Below the pieces are notes generated by a model that saw only the letters and a list, made by a program, of their open reading frames with translations, was not told where the DNA came from and did no database searches. From Clostridia bacterium (lineage in GTDB: Bacteria > Bacillota > Clostridia > Oscillospirales > CAG-272), in contig JAFQKA010000001.1 in assembly GCA_017397175.1 (NCBI GenBank), positions 98,153 to 162,152 of the forward strand: a stretch of DNA of 64,000 nucleotides, read 5' to 3'. Shown one piece after another: positions 34,820-43,746 of the stretch. Each line of letters starts with the position of its first letter. The stretch's first letter is position 1. The translations under genes were made by a program, and so were the position numbers.

Positions 34820-35122
34820 ATGGTATCCGGCGAAAATAAACAACTTGTAGATCAGCTTTGCAAACTTATCGCGAGCATTGATGACCCGACAGAGGTAAAG
34901 GCTTTTCTGGAGGATCTGTGCAGTAGCAGTGAGATCAATCAGATGGCTCAGAGAGTTGAATGTGCGAAGCTTTTACTTGAGGGCAACACTTACAACAAGA
35001 TAATAGCGGAGACCGAAATATCCTCTGCCACACTGAGCAGGATATCCCGTTGCACTCAGCACGGAAGCGGCGGATACAGCCGTACCCTGGCGCAATTCTT
35101 CGGAATTAAAACCTATATATAA
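34820..35122 (+). CDS. yerC: YerC/YecD family TrpR-related DNA-binding protein
   Basis: A 100-residue helix-turn-helix protein of the TrpR superfamily: FLEDLCSSSEINQMAQRVECAKLL, then the recognition unit YNKIIAETEISSATLSRI. The family is known as YerC/YecD in Firmicutes. It is monocistronic, with its own promoter and a strong terminator. It shares fold and layout with the first gene of the nearby histidine operon (43201-43485), so the genome has at least two paralogues. Its targets are unknown. Confidence 0.9.
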   Translation: MVSGENKQLVDQLCKLIASIDDPTEVKAFLEDLCSSSEINQMAQRVECAKLLLEGNTYNKIIAETEISSATLSRISRCTQHGSGGYSRTLAQFFGIKTYI

Positions 35123-35156
35123 AAGAAAACCGACGCGATCGCGTCGGTTTTCTTTT
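35121..35156. terminator. Perfect palindromic bidirectional terminator
   Basis: An 18-bp perfect inverted repeat with no spacer, centred at CGATCG (35136-35141), with A/T runs on both ends. It ends the yerC-type gene and the histidine operon. Confidence 0.95.
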
Positions 35157-35904
35157 ATTTTATAAGATATTCGAATTCTTCAAACTTAAAGCATAGGTTT
35201 TCTGCCGTGTGAGCGTCGCTTGAGAGAATGAGTGTTCCCCCTTTTTGCTTGATGTGGTCGCACAAGAGCTTGTGAGGGTACGGCTCGGTGCGGTGGCCTC
35301 TGGAGATCGCACCCGTGTTTATCTCAAAAGGAATATTCAGGGGCAAAAGCGCGTCGATAGCCCCTTTTGCAGCCGCTAAATACCGCGGATCCGCCATATC
35401 GAAAAGACGGTTGCCCTCGTTGAATTTGGCTATGAGGTCAATGTGTCCTACGATGTGGATCTTTTTGTTTGCAAGGGTCGCCACCGTGCGGTAGTATTCC
35501 CGGGCGAAGGCGTAATAGTCGCCACCGAAATATTCACGGCAGATCTGCTCAAAATCCGATGGTGATTCGTCGACAGGCAGATATTTGTCCCCGCATCTTA
35601 CGTAGTGAGCCGAGCCGATGACGTAGTCGTAATCCGAGGTATCAAGGTCGGACAGCGCGTCAAACTCGATGCCAAGCAAAACCTCGATCTTATCCGAATA
35701 TTTCTCTTTCAGACGACGCATTTCTGCCTTGTATTCCTCAGTCTTTTCGAGCGATAGGCAATAGCTTGAATCGAAAGCGGTGTAACCGTGCTCCGAAATT
35801 CCGATGGTGGTCAGACCGCGCTCAATTGCCGCCAAAACCATCTCCTCGGGGGTGTTTTTTCCGTCGCAAAAGCAGGTGTGGCAGTGGAGATCGCGCCCGA
35901 TCAT
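35155..35904 (-). CDS. hisK: Histidinol-phosphatase, PHP family
   Basis: A 249-residue PHP-domain phosphatase. The metal motifs are [35 protein letters not shown] and SSDAHTAE. It removes phosphate from L-histidinol phosphate, the penultimate stage of the pathway. It is the last gene of the operon and its start overlaps the stop of hisIE (ATGA). Confidence 0.94.
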   Translation of the reverse strand: MIGRDLHCHTCFCDGKNTPEEMVLAAIERGLTTIGISEHGYTAFDSSYCLSLEKTEEYKAEMRRLKEKYSDKIEVLLGIEFDALSDLDTSDYDYVIGSAHYVRCGDKYLPVDESPSDFEQICREYFGGDYYAFAREYYRTVATLANKKIHIVGHIDLIAKFNEGNRLFDMADPRYLAAAKGAIDALLPLNIPFEINTGAISRGHRTEPYPHKLLCDHIKQKGGTLILSSDAHTAENLCFKFEEFEYLIK

Positions 35905-36551
35905 TTTGTCATTTTCTCCTGCTTTACCTTGTGGTCGATAACGTGGCGGGAAGCCAGCTCGCGGTGGATCTCTTCAAGAGAGATTCCCGCCTCGGTCATA
36001 AGCACGAGGGTGTGGTATGCCAGATCCGCGATCTCGTAGATCGTCTCCTTTTTGTCCTCGGCCTTAGCGGCGATAATTACCTCGGTACATTCTTCACCCA
36101 CCTTTTTGAGGATCTTGTCAAGGCCTTTGTCGAACAGATAGGTAGTATAAGAGCCTTCCTGGCGGTTGATCTTTCTGCCCTCGATGAGCTTCATGAGACC
36201 CTCAAGGGAAAATTCGTGAAGTTCATCACTTTCCCAAACGGGATTTTCAAAGCAGGAGAAGGAGCCTGTGTGGCAGGCGGGGCCGTCAGGCTCAACAACT
36301 ACCGTCAGCGCGTCGTAGTCGCAGTCTGCGGTGATCGAAACGATGTGCTGGTAATTTCCGCTTGTCTCGCCCTTGAGCCAAAGCTCCTGACGGGAACGGC
36401 TAAAGAAGCAGGTCAGACCCTTTTCCATTGAAATTTTGAGGCTCTCGCGGTTCATGTAAGCCAGGGTGAGCACCTTTTTTGTAACGGAATCTACAACGAT
36501 GGCAGGGATAAGTCCCTTTTCGTCAAATTTAAGCTTTTCGATGTCTAACAT
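35901..36551 (-). CDS. hisIE: Phosphoribosyl-AMP cyclohydrolase / phosphoribosyl-ATP pyrophosphohydrolase
   Basis: A 216-residue bifunctional protein. HisI spans about 1-110, with the zinc/metal residues in DCDYDALTV and CHTG. HisE spans about 120-205 as a helical MazG-like pyrophosphatase ([12 protein letters not shown]). It carries out pathway steps two and three. The fusion is common in bacteria. The start lies 12 bases after the hisF stop. Confidence 0.96.
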   Translation of the reverse strand: MLDIEKLKFDEKGLIPAIVVDSVTKKVLTLAYMNRESLKISMEKGLTCFFSRSRQELWLKGETSGNYQHIVSITADCDYDALTVVVEPDGPACHTGSFSCFENPVWESDELHEFSLEGLMKLIEGRKINRQEGSYTTYLFDKGLDKILKKVGEECTEVIIAAKAEDKKETIYEIADLAYHTLVLMTEAGISLEEIHRELASRHVIDHKVKQEKMTK

Positions 36552-36563
36552 AATGATCTCCTA

Positions 36564-37325
36564 TCAAATAATTCTTACGGGAATTTGGTTCTTCTTCAGT
36601 TCTTCCTTGAGGTCGCGGATCTTGACTTCGCCAAAGTGGAAGATAGATGCTGCCAACCCTGCGTCTACCTTTGGAAGCGCACGGAACAATTTCGTAAAAT
36701 CGTCGATACAGCCGGCACCGCCCGAGGCGATAACGGGAACACTGACAGCATTACATACGGCGTCGAGCATTTCGAGGTCGAAGCCGCCCTTGACGCCGTC
36801 CGTGTCGATGGAGTTCACGACGATCTCGCCCGCACCCGATTCGGCACCGCGGCGGATCCATTCGATGGCCTCCATACCCGTGTTTTCGCGTCCTCCCTTG
36901 GCAAATACGCGGAAAACACCGTCAACGCGCTTGATATCGCAGGAAAGCACCACGCACTGGTCGCCATACCGCTTTGCGGCTTCGGCTATAAGAGAGGGAT
37001 TTTTTATTGCTCCCGAATTGACGCTCACCTTGTCCGCGCCGCATTTGAGCACGCGGTCAAAGTCGGAAAGTGTGTTGATCCCTCCTCCGACAGTCAGAGG
37101 AATGAACACGGATCGCGCAAGCTCGCAGAGAATATCCGTAAACAGCTCACGACCCTCGGCGGATGCTGTAATGTCGTAGAAAACAAGCTCGTCGGCACCG
37201 CAGTCGCTGTAGAACTTTGCCAGCTCCACGGGAGACGCAACGTCGCCCAGTCCTTCAAAATTTACGCCTTTGACAACACGTCCGTTTTTGACGTCAAGGC
37301 AGGGAATTATTCTTTTAGTTATCAT
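36564..37325 (-). CDS. hisF: Imidazole glycerol phosphate synthase, cyclase subunit
   Basis: A 253-residue TIM barrel with the catalytic aspartates in IPCLDVKNGRVVKG and in NSIDTDGVKGG, and phosphate-binding loops such as TVGGGI and SGGAG. With HisH it makes imidazole glycerol phosphate and AICAR. It overlaps hisA by four bases. Confidence 0.98.
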   Translation of the reverse strand: MITKRIIPCLDVKNGRVVKGVNFEGLGDVASPVELAKFYSDCGADELVFYDITASAEGRELFTDILCELARSVFIPLTVGGGINTLSDFDRVLKCGADKVSVNSGAIKNPSLIAEAAKRYGDQCVVLSCDIKRVDGVFRVFAKGGRENTGMEAIEWIRRGAESGAGEIVVNSIDTDGVKGGFDLEMLDAVCNAVSVPVIASGGAGCIDDFTKLFRALPKVDAGLAASIFHFGEVKIRDLKEELKKNQIPVRII

Positions 37326-38035
37326 TTTGCCACCTCGATAGCCTCGGAGAGGTCGATTGCACCAACATAATATGCCTTGCCGATGATTGCGCCGTGCATA
37401 TTCATTTTACGAAGACGTTTTACGTCTTCGACCGTCGAAACGCCGCCGGATGCGATAATGTTCATCTTAAATTTTTCGGACAGAGTGCCATAAAGGTCGT
37501 GGTTTGCGCCCTGCATTGCGCCGTCCTTTGAAATATCGGTGCAGATTATTGTCTGCACACCGATATTTTCCATATCGGCAAAGAACTCTTCGGCGGTGAT
37601 GTCAGCGGTCTCGGTCCACCCCTTGATGGCGACCTTGCCGTCCTTTATGTCAATGCCGACAGCGATTCTCTCACCGTACTTTTCAAGGGCGGTCAGAAGA
37701 AACTCTCTGTCCTTTACCGCCGCCGTTCCGAGAATGACGCGGTCGATTCCTGCCGAAAGGTAGGTATCCACCGTTTCCATGCTTCGTATTCCGCCGCCGA
37801 CCTCGGTGAAAAGTCCCGAATCCGCGATTATTTTCTTTATGGTTTCAAGATTGGGGGTAGTGCCGTCCCGAGCGCCTTCAAGGTCTACCAGATGAAGGCA
37901 GGCAGCACCCCTCAGAGCAAAATCCTTTGCTAAGGACGGGGGATCGTCAGAATAAATAGTCATTTTATTATAGTCTCCGTGGAGCAGGCGAACCGCCTTG
38001 CCGCCATAGAGATCGATCGCGGGAAAAATTAACAT
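37322..38035 (-). CDS. hisA: ProFAR isomerase
   Basis: A 237-residue TIM barrel that isomerises ProFAR to PRFAR. It starts IFPAIDLYGGKAVRL with the catalytic aspartate, and has VGGGIRS, GIDIKDG, TDISKDGAMQG and ASGGVST. It is a paralogue of hisF next to it. The start lies 18 bases after the hisH stop. Confidence 0.98.
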   Translation of the reverse strand: MLIFPAIDLYGGKAVRLLHGDYNKMTIYSDDPPSLAKDFALRGAACLHLVDLEGARDGTTPNLETIKKIIADSGLFTEVGGGIRSMETVDTYLSAGIDRVILGTAAVKDREFLLTALEKYGERIAVGIDIKDGKVAIKGWTETADITAEEFFADMENIGVQTIICTDISKDGAMQGANHDLYGTLSEKFKMNIIASGGVSTVEDVKRLRKMNMHGAIIGKAYYVGAIDLSEAIEVAK

Positions 38036-38053
38036 TTTGTACCTCTTTAGGAT

Positions 38054-38662
38054 TTACTCGCAGAATGCTTTTAGGATTTTAAGACCAACCTCACCGCTTT
38101 TTTCGGGGTGGAACTGACAGCCCATAACGTTGCCGCGTGCCACGGCGGCGGTCAATTCTGCTCCGTATTCAGCGACGGCGACAGTATCCTTGGCGCAATT
38201 TGCGCCATAGTAGGAGTGAACGAAATAAACGTGATCACCCTCGTTTATATATTTGAACAGAGGGGACTTGTTTTCGGTGAATTTCAGCGCGTTCCAGCCG
38301 ATGTGTGGGATTTTCAGGTCAGCGGGGATAACGTTTGAGATGGTGACGATATCGCCCTCAATCAATCCGAGTCCCTTATGTTCACCGTACTCAAAGCTTC
38401 GCTCAAGCAGAAGCTGCATACCAAGGCAAATACCAAGCAGGGGCTTGCCCGCTTTGGCTTCCTCGATTATGACACGGTCAAGACCCGTAGCGCGCAGCTT
38501 TGCCGCCGCGTCACCAAAGGCTCCGACACCCGGAAGTATTATTTTATCGGCATTTCTGATCACGTCCGCGTCGCCTGTAACCACAGCATCCGCGCCCACG
38601 GCCTTCAGGGAACTGACCAGAGAAAAGAGATTTCCTACGCCGTAATCTACAACTGCTATCAT
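38054..38662 (-). CDS. hisH: Imidazole glycerol phosphate synthase, glutamine amidotransferase subunit
   Basis: A 202-residue class I glutamine amidotransferase. It starts IAVVDYGVGNLFSL. The nucleophile Cys lies in LGICLGMQLL, and the His/Glu pair in GCQFHPEKSG. It supplies ammonia to HisF. Its ATG shares one base with the hisB stop. Confidence 0.97.
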   Translation of the reverse strand: MIAVVDYGVGNLFSLVSSLKAVGADAVVTGDADVIRNADKIILPGVGAFGDAAAKLRATGLDRVIIEEAKAGKPLLGICLGMQLLLERSFEYGEHKGLGLIEGDIVTISNVIPADLKIPHIGWNALKFTENKSPLFKYINEGDHVYFVHSYYGANCAKDTVAVAEYGAELTAAVARGNVMGCQFHPEKSGEVGLKILKAFCE

Positions 38663-39249
38663 CAGAGAACACCTTTCGTAGATGGGATCTCGCCTGCAAA
38701 ATCGGAGTCGATTTTTACAGCCGCGCGAAGTGCGCGGGCAACGGCTTTAAAAGCTCCCTCGATTATGTGGTGGGAGTTTCTGCCGGCGTTCTGAACGATG
38801 TGCAGAGTAATGCTCGACGTGCGGACAAACGCCTGCCAGAATTCCTCGCAAAGCTCGGTATCAAAGTCGCCGACCTTCTCGGCGGGGATTTCAAGACCGT
38901 AGGCGAGGTAGCTTCTGCCCGAGATGTCAAGTGCGGCGGTGATGAGTGCTTCGTCCATGGGAAGCATCATAGAGCCGTAACGGCAGATGCCCTTTTTGTC
39001 GCCGAGAGCTTCGGAAAGTGCCATTCCGAGACAAATGCCGATGTCCTCCACTGTGTGGTGGAAGTCCACGTTGGTGTCACCCGTGCATTTTACCGTCAGA
39101 TCAAATCTGCCGTGACGGGCAAAGAGGGTCAGCATATGGTCGAGAAAGCCGCAGCCTGTGTCGATCTCGCTTTTTCCCGAGCCGTCGAGGGCAAGGGTCA
39201 GATTTATGTCTGTTTCCGCTGTTTTGCGAATAATTTCTGATGTTCTCAT
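38662..39249 (-). CDS. hisB: Imidazoleglycerol-phosphate dehydratase
   Basis: A 195-residue manganese enzyme of monofunctional type. Typical motifs are GCGFLDHMLTLFARHG, DFHHTVEDIGICLG, and RNSHHIIEGAFKAVARAL. The phosphatase half found in enterobacterial HisB is absent, in line with a separate PHP phosphatase at the operon end. Confidence 0.98.
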   Translation of the reverse strand: MRTSEIIRKTAETDINLTLALDGSGKSEIDTGCGFLDHMLTLFARHGRFDLTVKCTGDTNVDFHHTVEDIGICLGMALSEALGDKKGICRYGSMMLPMDEALITAALDISGRSYLAYGLEIPAEKVGDFDTELCEEFWQAFVRTSSITLHIVQNAGRNSHHIIEGAFKAVARALRAAVKIDSDFAGEIPSTKGVL

Positions 39250-39263
39250 ATTTTTTCGTTCCT

Positions 39264-40319
39264 TTACGATAGAATATCCTTTATTGCGCCCAGGAGCGCA
39301 TCAACCTGATCTCGGGTGCCGACGGTTATGCGGTTGTAGTCCGCAATTTTTTCGGCGGTGAAGTGGCGCACAAGTATTCCGCGTTCACGCAGAGCAAAGT
39401 AGAGGTCTGCGCCGCCAATTTTGTCGGACTTTGCAAAGACGAAATTTGTCTTTGAATCGGTGACGTCAAAGCCGAGGGAGCGAAGCTCGCTCGTCAGAAA
39501 ATCACGGTTTTCGGCGATGATTTTACAGTTTTTGCGAGTTGTTTCCTCGTCCTCAAGCTGACCCACGCCCGCAGCCATGGTCATAGAGTTTATATTGTAG
39601 GGATTGGTTGAATATTTGATCGTCCGAAGGTCTGCGATAAGAGCCTTTGACCCGATGCCAAATCCCAGACGCGCGCCTGCCATCGAGCGGGATTTTGAGA
39701 AGGTCTGGGTCACCAGCAGGTTATCGTATTTCTCAATAAGAGGAATACAGCTCTCACCGCCGAAATCCACGTAAGCCTCGTCGATAACTACCACGTTGTT
39801 TGGATTGTTTTTCAAAACAAGCTCGATTTCATTCCGTGTCAGAGCTATTCCTGTGGGCGCGTTGGGATTTGCGATAAAGATCGTTCCTTTGGCATCAAAA
39901 TAGTCCTCAATATTTACAGTGAAATCATCTTTGAGAGGAATAACTCTTGCGGGCAGGGAATTTATCTCGGCAAATACCGAGTAAAAGCCGTAGGTGATGT
40001 CCGCAAAGACCGCGGGAGTGTCCTTGTCGCAGAACGCCATGAAAGCGAAATTGAGGATCTCGTCCGAGCCGTTGGTGGCAAGGACCATATCGGGGGTGAC
40101 CCCGCATGCCTCGGCAAACTTTGCGTGAAGCGGTGTGCATTCGGGATCGGAGTAAAGCTGAAGCGATTCCGCCGCTCTTGATGCATATTCAACGGCTTTT
40201 GCCGACGGCGGAAAGGGGGATTCGTTTGTGTTGAGTTTTATAAATTTACGTTCCTTTGGCTGTTCACCGGGGGTGTAGGGAACCAGGGATTCGTATTTTC
40301 GGCTTAGATATTTGCTCAT
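39264..40319 (-). CDS. hisC: Histidinol-phosphate aminotransferase
   Basis: A 351-residue fold-type I aminotransferase. It has KLNTNESPFPPS, ATNGSDEIL, ANPNAPTG, VIDEAYVDF, and the pyridoxal phosphate lysine in TFSKSRSMAGARLGF. It converts imidazole acetol phosphate to histidinol phosphate. It lies two bases from the hisD stop. Confidence 0.97.
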   Translation of the reverse strand: MSKYLSRKYESLVPYTPGEQPKERKFIKLNTNESPFPPSAKAVEYASRAAESLQLYSDPECTPLHAKFAEACGVTPDMVLATNGSDEILNFAFMAFCDKDTPAVFADITYGFYSVFAEINSLPARVIPLKDDFTVNIEDYFDAKGTIFIANPNAPTGIALTRNEIELVLKNNPNNVVVIDEAYVDFGGESCIPLIEKYDNLLVTQTFSKSRSMAGARLGFGIGSKALIADLRTIKYSTNPYNINSMTMAAGVGQLEDEETTRKNCKIIAENRDFLTSELRSLGFDVTDSKTNFVFAKSDKIGGADLYFALRERGILVRHFTAEKIADYNRITVGTRDQVDALLGAIKDILS

Positions 40320-40321
40320 TT

Positions 40322-41596
40322 TCAGTCCTCAAGTCGAATGACTGCGCTCTTTGCGTGAGCGGTGAGCCCTTCCTTTGTAGCAAAGTATTCAACGTCGCGC
40401 GCGATCTTTGCCAGCGCTTTCTTTGTGTAGTAGGTGTACTGTGTCTTTTTGATGAAATCGTCTACCGACAGGGGGCTTGAGAACTTTGCCGTGCCGCTTG
40501 TGGGCAGGGTGTGGTTGGGACCTGCCATGTAGTCACCCAGAGCCTCGGGGCAGTTTCTGCCCATGAAGATGGATCCTGCGTGGCGGATCTTATCAAGATA
40601 ATCAAAGGGGTTTGAAACGCAAAGTTCAAGGTGCTCGGGAGCGATCTCGTTTGCAATCTCAATTGCTGCGTCAAGCGTGTCGGCCACGATGATCTTGCCG
40701 CCAACGTCGATAGACTCGCGGGCGATCTCGGCACGCTCAAGCAAGGGGATCTGACGCTCCAGCTCCTCGGATACTGCCTGTGCCAACTCCATTGAATCGG
40801 TTACCAGCACCGCGCTTGCCAGCTTGTCGTGCTCAGCCTGTGAGAGCAGATCTGCTGCCGCGTGACGGGGATCAGTCTCGCCGTCGGCAACGATAAGAAT
40901 TTCGCTGGGGCCCGCGATCATGTCGATGGACACCTGACCGAATACCTGCTTTTTTGCCTCTGCCACGAAGGCGTTGCCGGGGCCAACGATCTTGTCAACC
41001 TTGGGAACGCTCTCGGTTCCGTACGCCAGAGCCGCTACCGCCTGTGCGCCGCCGACCTTGAATATCTTGTCGATGCCCGCTATCTTTGCCGCCGCCAAAA
41101 TTACGGGATTTACCTTTCCGTTTTTCTGGGGAGGCGTTACCATGACCACCTCTTTTACACCTGCAACCTTTGCGGGAATGGAGTCCATGAGCACGGTGGA
41201 GGGGTAAGCTGCCGTACCGCCGGGAACGTAAAGTCCGGCACGGTCAACGGGAATGATCTTCTGACCGACCACAATGCCGTCCTCGTCGTTAATTATAAAA
41301 CTGTTTCTTCTCTGCTTTTCGTGAAATTTTCTGATGTTCACAGCCGCTTTTTCGAGAACCTCAAGGAAGCGAGGCTCAACCGATGCCACCGCCTCGTCGA
41401 TCTCTTCCTTTGTGACAGCGATAGAGGAAAGGTCAGTCCCATCGAACTTTGCTGTGTATTCAAGGAGGGCTTTATCTCCGTTTGCCCTTACGTTTGCGAT
41501 AATATCCGCAACTATCTCTTCTACGTTAAAGGTGGGTATAACTCTGGCGAAGATGTCCTTGTTTGCCACCTCGCCGTATTTTAAAATCTTGATCAT
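40322..41596 (-). CDS. hisD: Histidinol dehydrogenase
   Basis: A 424-residue zinc enzyme making histidine from histidinol with two NAD steps. Motifs include VPGGTAAYPSTVLM, VGPGNAFVAEAKK, IDMIAGPSEIL, ADLLSQAEHD, and PNHTLPTSG. Length is normal. Confidence 0.98.
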   Translation of the reverse strand: MIKILKYGEVANKDIFARVIPTFNVEEIVADIIANVRANGDKALLEYTAKFDGTDLSSIAVTKEEIDEAVASVEPRFLEVLEKAAVNIRKFHEKQRRNSFIINDEDGIVVGQKIIPVDRAGLYVPGGTAAYPSTVLMDSIPAKVAGVKEVVMVTPPQKNGKVNPVILAAAKIAGIDKIFKVGGAQAVAALAYGTESVPKVDKIVGPGNAFVAEAKKQVFGQVSIDMIAGPSEILIVADGETDPRHAAADLLSQAEHDKLASAVLVTDSMELAQAVSEELERQIPLLERAEIARESIDVGGKIIVADTLDAAIEIANEIAPEHLELCVSNPFDYLDKIRHAGSIFMGRNCPEALGDYMAGPNHTLPTSGTAKFSSPLSVDDFIKKTQYTYYTKKALAKIARDVEYFATKEGLTAHAKSAVIRLED

Positions 41597-41617
41597 TTTA
41601 TTTGCCTTTCTTTTGGA

Positions 41618-43204
41618 TTACTGCTCTTTTATCTGCTTTGCAATATGGTCGCGGAGCTTTTCGATCTGCGCTCCCTTGAACTTAAAGCCTGCCTTGTTGG
41701 CAATGAGACGAGCACTGATGGGGACGATGGTCTCTTTTACTTCAAGGTCGTTTTCCTTTAAGGTTGTGCCCGTTTCAACTATGTCCACGATAACGTCGGA
41801 CAGTCCCAGAATAGGTGCTATTTCGATAGAGCCGTTCAGATGGATAATATCAATGTCGCGGCCGATCGACGCGTAATAATTGCGCGCGATCCGTGAAAAC
41901 TTCGTTGCAACCTTGAGGGTCTTCGTGCTGTCGTCGCAAAAATCCTTTTTCGCCGCTACCGCCATTCGGCAGATTCCCGTGTTCATATCCAGAAGCTCGT
42001 ATACGTCGGGGGCATATTCAAGAAGAATATCCTTTCCGCACACGCCGATGTCCGCGGCGCCTCTTTCAACGTAAATGGATACGTCCGAGGGTTTGACCCA
42101 GAAATAGCGGACCTTCGCCTCGTCGTTGGTGAAAATGAGCTTTCGGCTGTTTTCAAGGAGTGCGGGACACTCAAATCCCGCCTGAGCAAACATTTTGTAG
42201 ACCTTTTCGCCAAGTCTTCCCTTGGGGAGTGCTATGTTCAGATAATCCTGTGCGTCGGCTTCGGGAGTTGCATCTATATCGGAATCTTCAAGCTCCTCGA
42301 TCAGATCAAGGTAGAGCGCAAATCCGACGGCAGAGTTTTTCTTGCCCATCTTCCGCAGAAGATTGTCGTACTGACCGCCCGAAAGAATGCTTTTGGAAAG
42401 CCCGCGGATAAATCCTCTCATGACGATTCCGCTGTAATAGCTCATGTCGTCGGTGACCGAGAAATCAATGCGGATCTTTCCTGCTTTTACGTAATCATTG
42501 AGCAGAGAAAGCTGGCGGCGAAGGATAGCGGCTGCCGCTTTGCCTTCGGAGCTTTCAAGCTGAGGCTCGATCGTACCGAGAACCGTCTCGGGGTCGCCGT
42601 AGCAGGTGATTATGCTATTGAGAAGTGCGGTCTTTTCCTGTGGAACCCCGGCTTCTCGGCAAATGCTCAGTGCCTCACCGAGATTTTTGTCCTTTATGGC
42701 GGACAGCAGCTCTGCGCGCTGGGCAGGGGCTATCTCGGGCAGATCCACCGCCTCGGAGACGATTCCGAGATGGGAGACGTCAAGAACGAAATCATCAGAA
42801 ACGGTCTCAAGGCTTTTTGCCGCTAAGGAAATGACCTCGGACAGAGCTTTGTCGTCTACGTTTCCGATATATTCAAGTCCCGTCTGCATGATCTCCTTGA
42901 AATCGCCCTCGCTTCCTGTGGGACGGTATACGTTTTCGTTGTAGAAGACCTTGTATTCATTTGCATCCTTAGTGCTCTTTACGATAGAGAGGGTCACGTC
43001 GGGCTTCAGTGCCATGAGTTTGCCGCCGTTGCCCGTAAAGGTGATTATGTTGTCGGAAATGAGGAAATTTTTGTTTTCTGCGTAGAGATCGTATTCCTCA
43101 AATTTGCTCATTTTGTATTGCGAATACCCACATGAGCGGTAAAGCTCTCTCAGGCAAAAGACCGCTTTTTCAATGGGCGAGAGCACGCTGTCATTTATCT
43201 TCAT
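41618..43204 (-). CDS. hisZ-hisG: HisZ-HisG fusion: ATP phosphoribosyltransferase with built-in regulatory subunit
   Basis: One uninterrupted 528-residue reading frame. Residues 1 to about 310 resemble HisZ, a histidyl-tRNA synthetase-like regulatory protein (YDLYAENKNF, KPDVTLSIVK, RGLSKSILSGGQYDNLL). Residues 323-528 are a short-form HisG with ALPKGRLGEKVYKMF, ADIGVCGKD, and VDIVETGTTLKENDL. Normally these are two genes whose products form a hetero-octamer. The HisG part is 206 residues, a normal short form, and its former start is replaced by an acidic linker (EDSDIDATPEADAQD). The reaction joins ATP and PRPP and is the histidine-inhibited first step. The gene overlaps the regulator gene by four bases. 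Confidence 0.92.
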   Translation of the reverse strand: MKINDSVLSPIEKAVFCLRELYRSCGYSQYKMSKFEEYDLYAENKNFLISDNIITFTGNGGKLMALKPDVTLSIVKSTKDANEYKVFYNENVYRPTGSEGDFKEIMQTGLEYIGNVDDKALSEVISLAAKSLETVSDDFVLDVSHLGIVSEAVDLPEIAPAQRAELLSAIKDKNLGEALSICREAGVPQEKTALLNSIITCYGDPETVLGTIEPQLESSEGKAAAAILRRQLSLLNDYVKAGKIRIDFSVTDDMSYYSGIVMRGFIRGLSKSILSGGQYDNLLRKMGKKNSAVGFALYLDLIEELEDSDIDATPEADAQDYLNIALPKGRLGEKVYKMFAQAGFECPALLENSRKLIFTNDEAKVRYFWVKPSDVSIYVERGAADIGVCGKDILLEYAPDVYELLDMNTGICRMAVAAKKDFCDDSTKTLKVATKFSRIARNYYASIGRDIDIIHLNGSIEIAPILGLSDVIVDIVETGTTLKENDLEVKETIVPISARLIANKAGFKFKGAQIEKLRDHIAKQIKEQ

Positions 43205-43485
43205 TTTTCGTTTCCTTCCTTTAAAACCGCCTTGTAGCCTTTACCGTAGGTGAGGCACTTGTTGACTCGGCAGATGGTTGCGGGACTTGCTCCCGTTTCG
43301 CGGGTTATTTCCTGGTAGCTCTTGCCTTCGTCAAGCATTTCCGCAACGCGGAGACGCATTGCCAGGTCGCGCATTTCTTTTATGGTGCAGATGTCCTCAA
43401 AGAAGTCGTAGCATTCGTCGACGGTCTTGAGGCGCAATATGGTCTCAAACAGCTTATCTGTCAATTCTGAATGGATTCCTTCCAT
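43201..43485 (-). CDS. TrpR-family regulator heading the histidine operon
   Basis: A 94-residue TrpR/YerC-like protein with the helix-turn-helix YQEITRETGASPATICRVNKC. It is the first gene of the operon and overlaps hisZ-hisG. The promoter carries a palindrome over its -10 region, so autorepression with histidine as corepressor is the natural inference. TrpR-family proteins proposed to control histidine genes (HisR) are known from comparative genomics of Firmicutes. A second paralogue lies at 34820-35122. AAAGGA precedes the ATG. Confidence 0.88.
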   Translation of the reverse strand: MEGIHSELTDKLFETILRLKTVDECYDFFEDICTIKEMRDLAMRLRVAEMLDEGKSYQEITRETGASPATICRVNKCLTYGKGYKAVLKEGNEK

Positions 43486-43517
43486 GTGTATCCGTCCTTT
43501 CGGTTGGTTTGAAAATT

Positions 43518-43543
43518 ACTTCACCATTATATCACGGTGAAGT
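43518..43543. promoter_or_regulatory. Palindromic operator of the histidine operon
   Basis: ACTTCACC (43518-43525) and GGTGAAGT (43536-43543) are perfect inverted arms ten bases apart. They flank and overlap the -10 box, the geometry of a TrpR-type operator. Confidence 0.8.
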
Positions 43544-43554
43544 GGTCTTGTCAA
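43526..43554 (-). promoter_or_regulatory. Perfect sigma-A promoter of the histidine operon
   Basis: On the minus strand TTGACA (43549-43554), 17-base spacer and TATAAT (43526-43531), full consensus. It lies about 40 bases from the first start codon. Confidence 0.93.
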
Positions 43555-43688
43555 TAGAAATATGCCCAAAAAAGCCGAATCTTCCATATTTTAACATATG
43601 TTACAGAAGATTTGGGCGCATGATCCTATATGAATAGTGATTTTAAACAAAATGTATGGAATAAGGCCATCATATTTATTGTGTGCTA

Positions 43689-43717
43689 TTGCAAAACAAG
43701 TGATATTTTGTTATAAT
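43689..43717 (+). promoter_or_regulatory. Promoter of radC
   Basis: TTGCAA (43689-43694), 17-base spacer and TATAAT (43712-43717), with GGAG before the ATG at 43747. Confidence 0.85.
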
Positions 43718-43746
43718 TTGTTAAAAGGACACAAACGGAGAAGAGT

